From an uncultured Acetobacter sp. (GTDB lineage: Bacteria > Pseudomonadota > Alphaproteobacteria > Acetobacterales > Acetobacteraceae), in NCBI GenBank assembly GCA_937900755.1, contig CALCDN010000059.1, positions 1-17,853 on the forward strand: 17,853 nucleotides of DNA, written 5' to 3'. Shown here piece after piece: positions 1 through 6,348 of this stretch; within the stretch, counting starts at the first letter, position 1; each line of letters opens with the position of its first letter. The position numbers and the translations under genes are program-made. A model generated the notes under the pieces. That model made no database searches. It saw only the letters and a program-made list of their open reading frames with translations, and was not told the DNA's origin.

Positions 1-115
1 GGTCAAAGGTTCTCTGGTCAAGCAGCTTGCACCCGGCCATTCCGCTCAGCAGGCCAACGACCAGAACAGCCCGCAAAGCACGCCCCTTTTTTGCGGCATG
101 AAAAACAGACAGCAT
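1..115 (-). CDS. Putative lipoprotein, N-terminal fragment (runs off left edge)
   Basis: Read on the minus strand from ATG at 115, this gives 38 residues before the window ends. The start has a good ribosome binding site: GGAGAAG lies 9 bases upstream. The N-terminus is a classic lipoprotein signal peptide: a basic n-region (K9, K10, R12, R15), a hydrophobic core at about residues 16-25, and a lipobox ending in MAGC with Cys29 as the predicted lipidated residue, followed by KLLDQRTFD. The mature protein should be membrane-anchored on the periplasmic side; which membrane cannot be told from this fragment. I do not recognise the family from the visible part. It is transcribed divergently from the transketolase-like gene across about 255 bp. 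Confidence is good that it is a real gene; function is unknown. Confidence 0.72.
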   Translation of the reverse strand, partial: MLSVFHAAKKGRALRAVLVVGLLSGMAGCKLLDQRTFD

Positions 116-370
116 GGCCGGACACTTCTCCACTCAAACATCTTGCGTACCAGACGCACGTATTTTGCAGGGCCTTCGCCTCCTTCTTTCGCGCTCCCGC
201 GCGCCGGGCGCAAGCCCCTAACACCGGTTTTGACAGCGTAAAAACATGTCTCCGGCCTTAAAACTGCCTCTTGCGGTTACCGTTTGCTCTCTGGTTAACT
301 GCAAAACCGCCGCCGGGCCTGTTCCGCCGGGCGCGCCTGTACAGCACTCCCTCTGACAGACACAGGGCAG
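116..370. other. Divergent intergenic region, lipoprotein gene / transketolase-like gene
   Basis: About 255 bp must hold the promoters of both flanking divergent genes. I see a perfect TTGACA at 230-235 on the plus strand, but no convincing -10 hexamer at 16-18 bp. A short GC-rich direct repeat (GCCGGGC) lies around 312-337. No RNA gene or supported ORF is visible here. The AGGG just before the ATG at 371 is the only ribosome-binding-like signal for the transketolase-like gene. Confidence 0.4.
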
Positions 371-2320
371 ATGGCCAGCACTCCGTCCACCGACCACACG
401 GCTCCCTCCACCACCGCGCAGGATGCACTTGTCCTTCGCATGGACAAGGCCGCGCGCGCGCTCTTGACCTCCGGCACGGTGGAGGCGGACACCCAGGCCG
501 AACTGCAAACCATGTGCCTGCCCATTACAGCCCTGTGGTGCCGCATCCTCCGTTTTGACCCCGCAATGCCCAACTGGCCGGACCGGGACCGGTGCGTGGT
601 GCCCTCCTCCGCCATGCTGCCCTTGCTGGCCGCCATGCTGCGGCTGACCGCACCCGATGCGCAGGACATGACCCCCACGCTGGAATATGGCCAGCACCCC
701 GCCGTGGAAATTGCCACCGGCCCCGCCGGGCAGGGCATGGCCGCGGCAGCGGGCATGGCGCTGGCCGAGCAGCAACTGGCCAAGCGCTATGGCCGGTCCC
801 TGGTCAACCACCGCACATGGGTGCTCGCACGCGACAGCGACCTAGCCACGGGGGTGGCACTGGAGGCGGCGCAACTGGCCAGCCGCTTTGGGCTGAACCG
901 CATGGCCGTGCTGGTCTGCCCTTCCCCTTTGGCGGACCCTGCGGATTTTTCGGACTCGCTGGCCCGGTTTGGCGCATCGGGGTGGAGCGTGCGCAAGGTG
1001 CGAGCACATGACCTTGGTGCCATAATGGCCGCGTTACAGGCTGTTCTACGCGCCAGAAAGCCCACTTTGCTCGCCTGCATGCCCGAACACTGTCCCACCC
1101 TGGCCGACCTGCCAGCCGAGGAGGAACTGACAGGCCCGTGGAGCCCGACCGCGCGGCGCGGCGGCTCCATCCGCCGCTCGTGGCTGCGCAGGCTGGCCCA
1201 GCACCGCGCACGTGCGGACTTTGAGCGCGACCAGTCGGGCAAGCCCCGCCAGACCATGCGCGAGGACTGGGGGCGGCTATGGCGGCAGACCATGCGCACA
1301 GCCCCCAACGGGTCGTCCCAGCAGGCGGCTTTCGCCGGGCTGCGCTCACTGGCGATGCTGCGCCAGGATGTGGCCATTCTGGCCGCGACATCGAGCACCC
1401 GCAGTTCGCGCCGCGCCAACCTGCCTGTCCCCTTCAGCCATGCCGCGCAGCCTTGCGGCATACAGGAGCACGGCATGGCGGGCATGCTCAACGGCATGGC
1501 CCGCCACGGTGGCGTGCTCCCGTGCGGGGTCGCGGGCATGATGACCATTGACCGCATGCGTTCCGCCCTGCGCATGACAGCACTCATGCGCAGCAAGGTG
1601 CTCTACCTGCTGACCGATGACGGGCTGGCCCTGAGCGATAACGGCGGTGGCTGGCAGCCCGTGGAGCAACTGGCCAGCCTGCGCGCCATGCCGCACCTGG
1701 CCGTGTTCCGCCCCGCCTGCGCGGACGAAACCTTTGCCTGCTGGCAAGCCGCCCTGAACTGGCCACAAGGCCCTGCCCTGCTGATCCTGTGCCCCCACCC
1801 CCTGCCCGCGCGCACGGGCAGGCGGGTCGGGCACTATGGCGGCCCCTCTCATGGGGGGTACCTTGTCAGCTGCGGGGCAGGGGCGCGGCATGTCACGCTC
1901 ATGGCGTCCGGCCCCGAGGTTGCCATTGCCACGCAGGCGGGGCAGAATCTGGCCGGGCGTGGGCTGAATGTCGCCGTTGTTTCCATCCCCTGCTGGGAGG
2001 TTTTTGCACAGCAGTCCGCCGCCTACCGCGCAACAGTGCTGGGCGGGGAGGGCCTGCGCGTGGGCATAGAAGCCGCAAGCAGCTTTGGCTGGGAACGCTG
2101 GCTGGGAACGGATGGAATTTTCGTTGGCATGGATGATTTTGGCATATCCGCCCCCGCCAACGCGGTGTATGAACGCTTTGGCATTACAGCCGGAGCGATC
2201 TGCGAGAAAGTGCTTGCGCGTTTTCTGGCGTCTGGAGCGCAAAAGGACTTGTCCCCAACCGCTCCATCCCCGTCCCGGCTGGAAGACCTGGACATGTCAC
2301 TAACGATAACAAGACTATAA
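371..2320 (+). CDS. Transketolase-like protein lacking catalytic residues (probable pseudoenzyme)
   Basis: The 649-residue protein aligns by eye with transketolase from end to end (E. coli TktA is about 660). Family landmarks are present: WPDRDR (69-74), HPAVEIATGPAGQGMAAAAG (109-128), GIQEHGMAGMLNGMARHGG (363-381), QPVEQLASLR (429-438), and a well-kept C-terminal domain (about 505-620). Nearly all cofactor and substrate residues are altered. SGHPG is gone near 39-47. GHG is replaced near 79-82. The metal motif GDG...N reads RDS at 154-156, with the Asn lost. The aminopyrimidine-stacking aromatics are G389, T392 and R395. H461, D469 and H473 of E. coli are D416, N424 and W428. The phosphate-binding SRQ is CPH at 474-476. 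The equivalent of the catalytic Glu (E366) remains. Residues 262-309 are Arg-rich. The ORF is intact, so it is not a decayed pseudogene. The gene ends 20 bp before gap, implying co-transcription. Start ATG 371 is chosen despite a weak ribosome binding site. Its role is unknown; a structural or regulatory partner of real transketolase or of glycolytic enzymes is possible. Confidence 0.85.
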   Translation: MASTPSTDHTAPSTTAQDALVLRMDKAARALLTSGTVEADTQAELQTMCLPITALWCRILRFDPAMPNWPDRDRCVVPSSAMLPLLAAMLRLTAPDAQDMTPTLEYGQHPAVEIATGPAGQGMAAAAGMALAEQQLAKRYGRSLVNHRTWVLARDSDLATGVALEAAQLASRFGLNRMAVLVCPSPLADPADFSDSLARFGASGWSVRKVRAHDLGAIMAALQAVLRARKPTLLACMPEHCPTLADLPAEEELTGPWSPTARRGGSIRRSWLRRLAQHRARADFERDQSGKPRQTMREDWGRLWRQTMRTAPNGSSQQAAFAGLRSLAMLRQDVAILAATSSTRSSRRANLPVPFSHAAQPCGIQEHGMAGMLNGMARHGGVLPCGVAGMMTIDRMRSALRMTALMRSKVLYLLTDDGLALSDNGGGWQPVEQLASLRAMPHLAVFRPACADETFACWQAALNWPQGPALLILCPHPLPARTGRRVGHYGGPSHGGYLVSCGAGARHVTLMASGPEVAIATQAGQNLAGRGLNVAVVSIPCWEVFAQQSAAYRATVLGGEGLRVGIEAASSFGWERWLGTDGIFVGMDDFGISAPANAVYERFGITAGAICEKVLARFLASGAQKDLSPTAPSPSRLEDLDMSLTITRL

Positions 2321-2340
2321 AAAATACGGAGACACATCCC

Positions 2341-3363
2341 ATGGCAGTCAAAATCGCCATCAACGGCTTTGGACGTATCGGTCGCCTTGTGCTGCGCGGC
2401 ATTATTGAAAGCGGGCGCACGGACGTGGTGCCGGTTGCCATTAACGACCTGGGCAGCGTTGAAGATAACGCCCACCTCCTGAGCTATGACAGCGTGCATG
2501 GCCGCCTGCCTGCGGACATTCGGGTGGAAAATGGCAAGCTGATCATTTCCGCCAATGGCCGCACATGGGACCCGATTACCGTTTCCGCCGAGCGTGACCC
2601 CTCCAAGGTGCCGTTTGCGGGCGTGGACGTGGCCATGGAATGTACCGGCCTGTTCACCACCAAGGAAAAAGCCGCCCTGCTGCTGGCCGCTGGCGCACGC
2701 AAGGTCATTGTCTCCGCCCCGGCAACGGATGTGGACGCCACCATCGTGTTCGGCGTGAATGAAGATGTGCTGACATCGGACATGACCGTGATCTCCAACG
2801 CATCGTGCACCACCAACTGCCTAGCCCCTGTTGCCAAGGTGATGGAAGACGCGTTTGGCATTGAACGTGGGTACATGGTGACCATCCACTCCTACACCGG
2901 CGACCAGCGCACGGTGGACACGCTGCACAAGGACCTGCGCCGTGCGCGTGCGGCTGGCATGAACATGATCCCCACCTCCACGGGGGCGGCCCGCGCCGTG
3001 GGCCTGGTTCTGCCGCAGCTCAAGGGCAAGCTCGATGGCACGGCCATTCGCGTGCCCACGGCCAATGTGTCCGTGGTCTCGCTCGACTTCGTGCCCAAAA
3101 CAGCACCTAGCAGCGTGGAAGACGTGAACAACGCCATCCGCGCGGTTGTGGACTCGGGCAAAATGAAGAACGCGCTGGCCTATAACGAGGCCCCTCTGGT
3201 CAGCTCCGACTTCAACCACGCCATTGCATCCTCCACCTTTGACGCAACACAGACCGCACTGGTGGATGGTGGCAAGCTGGTGCGCGTATGCTCGTGGTAC
3301 GATAACGAATGGGGCTTCTCCAACCGTATGTCCGATACGGCAGCCCTGTTTGGATCGCTCTAA
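2341..3363 (+). CDS. gap: Glyceraldehyde-3-phosphate dehydrogenase
   Basis: This enzyme converts glyceraldehyde-3-phosphate, NAD+ and phosphate to 1,3-bisphosphoglycerate in the cytosol, in lower glycolysis/Entner-Doudoroff and gluconeogenesis. The 340-residue length is standard. The N-terminal nucleotide fold starts with NGFGRIGR (8-15), and N35-D36-L37 after the second strand fits NAD preference. The catalytic Cys156 sits in SNASCTTNC (152-160), the base His183 in TIHSYTGDQ, and the substrate region includes HKDLRRARA and STGAARAVG. A good ribosome binding site (CGGAGA, 2327-2332) lies 8 bases before the ATG. It is the second gene of a tkt-like/gap/pgk unit, and its TAA overlaps the pgk ATG by one base. 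One small note: the Pro found before the HKD motif in many NAD-specific enzymes is Leu195 here, so cofactor choice is likely but not proven NAD. Confidence 0.98.
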   Translation: MAVKIAINGFGRIGRLVLRGIIESGRTDVVPVAINDLGSVEDNAHLLSYDSVHGRLPADIRVENGKLIISANGRTWDPITVSAERDPSKVPFAGVDVAMECTGLFTTKEKAALLLAAGARKVIVSAPATDVDATIVFGVNEDVLTSDMTVISNASCTTNCLAPVAKVMEDAFGIERGYMVTIHSYTGDQRTVDTLHKDLRRARAAGMNMIPTSTGAARAVGLVLPQLKGKLDGTAIRVPTANVSVVSLDFVPKTAPSSVEDVNNAIRAVVDSGKMKNALAYNEAPLVSSDFNHAIASSTFDATQTALVDGGKLVRVCSWYDNEWGFSNRMSDTAALFGSL

Positions 3364-4589
3364 TGGCTACAAACCTTCCCTTCGCCACGCTGGACACGCT
3401 TGACCCCAAGGGCAAGCGCATCCTGCTCCGTGTTGACCTGAACGTCCCCATGAAGGACGGGCAGGTAAGCGACCAGACCCGGATCGAACGCATTGTTCCC
3501 ACCATTGCGGAACTGGCGGACAAAGGCGGGCGGGTTATTCTGCTCAGCCATTTTGACCGGCCAAAAGGGCAGGTCGTGCCTGCCATGTCGCTCAAGCCCA
3601 TTGCCACAGCACTGGCTACCGCACTGGGCCGCCCGGTCAATTTTGCCCATGACTGCATTGGCCCCGACGCGGAAGCGGCAACCCGCTCCTTGAATGACGG
3701 GGAAATACTGCTGCTCGAAAATACGCGCTTCCAGCCCGGTGAGGAGCAGAATGACGCAGAACTTTCCGCAGCCCTCGCAAGCCTGGGCGATGTGTATGTG
3801 AACGATGCGTTTTCCGCAGCACACCGCGCCCATGCCTCCACGGCGGGTGTTGCCTCCCACCTGCCGTCCTTTGGTGGCCGCCTGATGGAGGCCGAACTTC
3901 AGGCCCTGTATGCAGCACTGGAAAACCCCGAACGCCCCGTAGGCGCCATTGTGGGCGGGGCCAAGATTTCCACCAAGCTCCAGCTGCTTGAAAACCTTCT
4001 GGACAAGGTGGACATGCTGGCTATTGGTGGCGCCATGGCCAATACGTTTCTGGCCGCACAAGGGCTGAATGTTGGCAAGTCGCTCAAGGAAGACGACATG
4101 CTGGACACGGCCCGCCAGATCATGGCGCAGGCCAAGGCCAAGAACTGCGACCTGATCCTGCCGGTTGACATGATCATCTCCGAGGACTTCATGGCCGGAG
4201 CCCCCACCAGCACCGTGCCGGCCAACGCCATTCCCAATGACTGGATGGCGCTCGACGTTGGGCCCGAAACGGTCAAGCTGCTCAACAGCAAGCTGGCCGG
4301 GCTTAAAACACTGGTGTGGAATGGCCCGCTGGGCGTGTTTGAACTCCCTCCGTTTGATGAGGGTACAAACGCCGTGGCACAGGAAGCAGGCCGCCTGACC
4401 AAGGCAGGCAAGCTGAAAACCGTTGCCGGTGGGGGGGACACGGTATCGGCCCTGCGCCATGCCGGTGTGCTGCATGACATGACCTATGTCTCAACCGCTG
4501 GCGGGGCCTTCCTCGAGTGGCTGGAAGGCAAGGTCCTGCCCGGCCTGACGGCCATTAGCACCACGCTGGAAAAAACCCTGCCCATCTAG
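3363..4589 (+). CDS. pgk: Phosphoglycerate kinase
   Basis: This kinase transfers phosphate from 1,3-bisphosphoglycerate to ADP, giving 3-phosphoglycerate and ATP in the cytosol. The 408-residue product has the expected two-lobed family landmarks: RVDLNVP (23-29), LLENTRFQPGEE (117-128), VNDAFSAAHRAHAS (146-159), VGGAKISTK (197-205), NGPLGVFE (320-327) and GGGDTVSAL (356-364). I chose ATG 3363 because homologues begin just before the RVDLN strand. A longer reading from 3309 would add 18 residues lying inside gap. There is no clear ribosome binding site, and the TAATG overlap with gap suggests translational coupling. One oddity: the usual H-x-G-R-P-K-G segment reads HFDRPKG (63-69), with Asp65 in place of Gly beside the substrate-binding Arg66. 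A terminator follows at 4620-4650. Confidence 0.97.
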   Translation: MATNLPFATLDTLDPKGKRILLRVDLNVPMKDGQVSDQTRIERIVPTIAELADKGGRVILLSHFDRPKGQVVPAMSLKPIATALATALGRPVNFAHDCIGPDAEAATRSLNDGEILLLENTRFQPGEEQNDAELSAALASLGDVYVNDAFSAAHRAHASTAGVASHLPSFGGRLMEAELQALYAALENPERPVGAIVGGAKISTKLQLLENLLDKVDMLAIGGAMANTFLAAQGLNVGKSLKEDDMLDTARQIMAQAKAKNCDLILPVDMIISEDFMAGAPTSTVPANAIPNDWMALDVGPETVKLLNSKLAGLKTLVWNGPLGVFELPPFDEGTNAVAQEAGRLTKAGKLKTVAGGGDTVSALRHAGVLHDMTYVSTAGGAFLEWLEGKVLPGLTAISTTLEKTLPI

Positions 4590-4619
4590 GCGGCAAAACG
4601 GTTTTTGGTCCATATGACC

Positions 4620-4650
4620 GCCGGGGGCTCAGGCTTCCGGCGTTTTTTTT
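4620..4650 (+). terminator. Rho-independent terminator of the tkt-like/gap/pgk operon
   Basis: The 9-bp stem GCCGGGGGC (4620-4628) pairs with GCTTCCGGC (4633-4641), including two G-U pairs, around the loop TCAG. It is followed after one G by eight T (4643-4650). It lies 31 bp after the pgk stop. The opposite strand has no T-run after the hairpin, so it should act only on the plus strand. Confidence 0.85.
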
Positions 4651-4702
4651 GTACGCTGCCCAGGCCTGGCCAAAAAATACCGCCCGTTTACAACTCTGCC
4701 TG

Positions 4703-5365
4703 CTACTCTCTTCTCAGCACCTTATCGGTCAGGAAGGCGGCAATGCGGCCTGCAACAAAATCCTGCTTGAGTGCGGCCTCATCATACTCGTCGCGCACCC
4801 AGTCCATGAACGGGATACGCCCTTCCGCCTGCGCCTGATAGCGCAGGAAAAACGCATCCAGAATTCCCGTGCGGGAACTGCGAAAATGCCCGAACCGCCA
4901 CGAAAGTTCGCCCAGAGCCTGCGCAGCACTCCCGCCTTCGAACATGATGACCAGCGCCGAGGCCAAACCGGCCCGATCCGCGCCAGACTTGCAGTGCATG
5001 AGCATGGGAAACCGCACCGTGCTGTACATCTGGGCAAACCGCAAAATACGGTCCTTGTGGGGGGCTCCACGGCTTTCAAACGCCATATCCAGGTGGGTAA
5101 TGCCAATCCGGGTCGCCGCCTCGCGCGAGAGGGCGTCTGACCCGCACTGCCTGTGGCCGCGCAGGTTGACCAGCGTGCGCAAGCCCAGCCTGCGCACGGC
5201 GCGTCGCAGGCGGGCGGGGGTGGGGTGATTGCAACGGTAAACCTTGCCCGGAATAACCGCGTAAAAATTGGTCCAGGCCAGACGAAGAACAGCGTGATCG
5301 ACAAACAGGCTGTCCGTCCATGCTCTGGCACGGCCGGTCAGGGAAGAAAGATGGCCGTTAAACAC
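4703..5365 (-). CDS. Tyrosine/dual-specificity-type protein phosphatase (CX5R)
   Basis: This 220-residue protein carries the cysteine-phosphatase signature HCKSGADRAG (124-133), with nucleophile Cys125 and phosphate-binding Arg131. Upstream are features common to bacterial members: YRCNHPTP (43-50), a hydrophobic strand LRTLVNLRG (62-70), and a D93 / D105 region that could supply the general acid. The protein should be cytosolic, since there is no signal peptide, and should dephosphorylate Tyr/Ser/Thr proteins or another phosphoester; the substrate is not readable. The Ser/Thr that commonly follows the Arg in CX5R(S/T) enzymes is Ala132. The chosen start is GTG at 5365, preceded by GAGGGGG about 4 bases upstream. 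It is a lone gene, convergent with pgk. No minus-strand terminator was found after its stop. Confidence 0.8.
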   Translation of the reverse strand: MFNGHLSSLTGRARAWTDSLFVDHAVLRLAWTNFYAVIPGKVYRCNHPTPARLRRAVRRLGLRTLVNLRGHRQCGSDALSREAATRIGITHLDMAFESRGAPHKDRILRFAQMYSTVRFPMLMHCKSGADRAGLASALVIMFEGGSAAQALGELSWRFGHFRSSRTGILDAFFLRYQAQAEGRIPFMDWVRDEYDEAALKQDFVAGRIAAFLTDKVLRRE

Positions 5366-5473
5366 TAAACCCCCTCAGTGTCATGCAGGTACATGGTTGG
5401 TTTTTCCATGTTCCATCTCCAGCCCCACACGTCAACATGGCCCCCAGCACGCCATGGCGGGGCGCCAGACAGA
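5366..5473. other. Phosphatase leader/promoter region
   Basis: This stretch lies between the sdhB terminator and the phosphatase GTG. It contains a 6-bp inverted repeat, ACATGG (5391-5396) with CCATGT (5406-5411), and the phosphatase ribosome binding site. The promoter of the phosphatase must lie here, but I cannot assign hexamers with confidence. Confidence 0.35.
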
Positions 5474-5510
5474 AAAAGCCCCGGCAGGAATATCTCCTGC
5501 CGGGGCTTTT
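5474..5510 (-). terminator. Strong terminator after sdhB (bidirectional in form)
   Basis: A perfect 16-bp stem (5474-5489 with 5495-5510) closes a 5-base loop. The core is GCCCCGGCAGGA, flanked by A and T runs on either side, so both strands give a hairpin followed by U residues. It lies about 31 bp past the sdhB stop on the minus strand and insulates the sdh operon from the phosphatase gene. Confidence 0.92.
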
Positions 5511-5541
5511 CCCCAATTCCAGCCAGACTGGACCCGTAGGC

Positions 5542-6324
5542 TCAGACCTTGCGTTCGATCTGCAATTCCTTGATCCGACCAATGGCCTTGGCCGGGTTCA
5601 GCCCCTTGGGGCATGTCTGGGTGCAGTTCATGATGGTGCGGCACGCATACAGCTTGAACGTGTCTTCCAGGGAATCCAGGCGTTCACCGGTATGCTCATC
5701 ACGGCTGTCCGCAATCCAGCGGTATGCGGCAAGCAGCACGGCCGGGCCGAGATACTTGTCGCCATTCCACCAGTAGGACGGGCAGGACGTGGTGCAGCAG
5801 AAGCATAGAATACACTCCCACATGCCATCCAGCTTGGAGCGCTCCTCAACACTCTGGCGGCGTTCGCCATCGGGTGGTGGCGCACTGTCGGCCTGCATCC
5901 AGGGCTGAATGGAGCGCAACTGTGCGTAGGCCCCATCCAGGTTGGACACCAGATCCTTGACAATGGGCATATGGGGCAGCGGGTAAATCCGCACATCGCC
6001 CTGTATGCTCTTGATCGGCTTGAGGCACGCAAGCGTGTTTTCGCCATCAATGTTCATGGCGCAGGACCCACAGATCCCTTCGCGGCAGGAGCGCCGGAAC
6101 GTCAGTGTGGGGTCAACGTCGTTCTTGATGTGGATGATAGCATCCAGCACCATTGGCCCAATGGTATCCAGGTCCAGCTCGTAGGAGTCTATGACCGGGT
6201 TCTTACCATCATCGGGGGACCAGCGGTACACCTTGAAGGTTTTGACATTCTTGGCGCCAGCCGGAGCGGGAAAGGTTTTCCCTTTCCCTACGGTGCTGTT
6301 ACGCGGCAGTCTGAGTTCGACCAT
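5542..6324 (-). CDS. sdhB: Succinate dehydrogenase iron-sulfur subunit
   Basis: This is the electron-transfer subunit of complex II, relaying electrons from the SdhA flavin to quinone at the inner face of the cytoplasmic membrane. The 260-residue length is normal. The [2Fe-2S] domain has Cys80, 85, 88 and 100 (CREGICGSC and a later C). The C-terminal domain has the [4Fe-4S]/[3Fe-4S] ligands in CILCFCCTTSCP (171-182) and CRTIMNCTQTCPKG (228-241). The start is ATG 6324 with GGGAGG 5 bases upstream. It lies 24 bp after sdhA and is the last gene of the sdhCDAB operon, followed by the terminator at 5474-5510. Nothing is missing from the cluster motifs. Confidence 0.98.
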   Translation of the reverse strand: MVELRLPRNSTVGKGKTFPAPAGAKNVKTFKVYRWSPDDGKNPVIDSYELDLDTIGPMVLDAIIHIKNDVDPTLTFRRSCREGICGSCAMNIDGENTLACLKPIKSIQGDVRIYPLPHMPIVKDLVSNLDGAYAQLRSIQPWMQADSAPPPDGERRQSVEERSKLDGMWECILCFCCTTSCPSYWWNGDKYLGPAVLLAAYRWIADSRDEHTGERLDSLEDTFKLYACRTIMNCTQTCPKGLNPAKAIGRIKELQIERKV

Positions 6325-6348
6325 GTTCGCCTCCCTTTGCCCTGCGGA

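Noticed and set aside
230..263. Perfect TTGACA followed by TTAAAA as a promoter for the transketolase-like gene
   Set aside because: The spacer is about 22 bp, too long for a sigma-70-type promoter, and no better -10 is present.
4608..4670. Palindromes GGTCCATATGACC and CCAGGCCTGG near the pgk terminator as a terminator for the phosphatase gene
   Set aside because: Neither is followed by a T-run on the minus strand; they are short and common by chance in GC-rich DNA.
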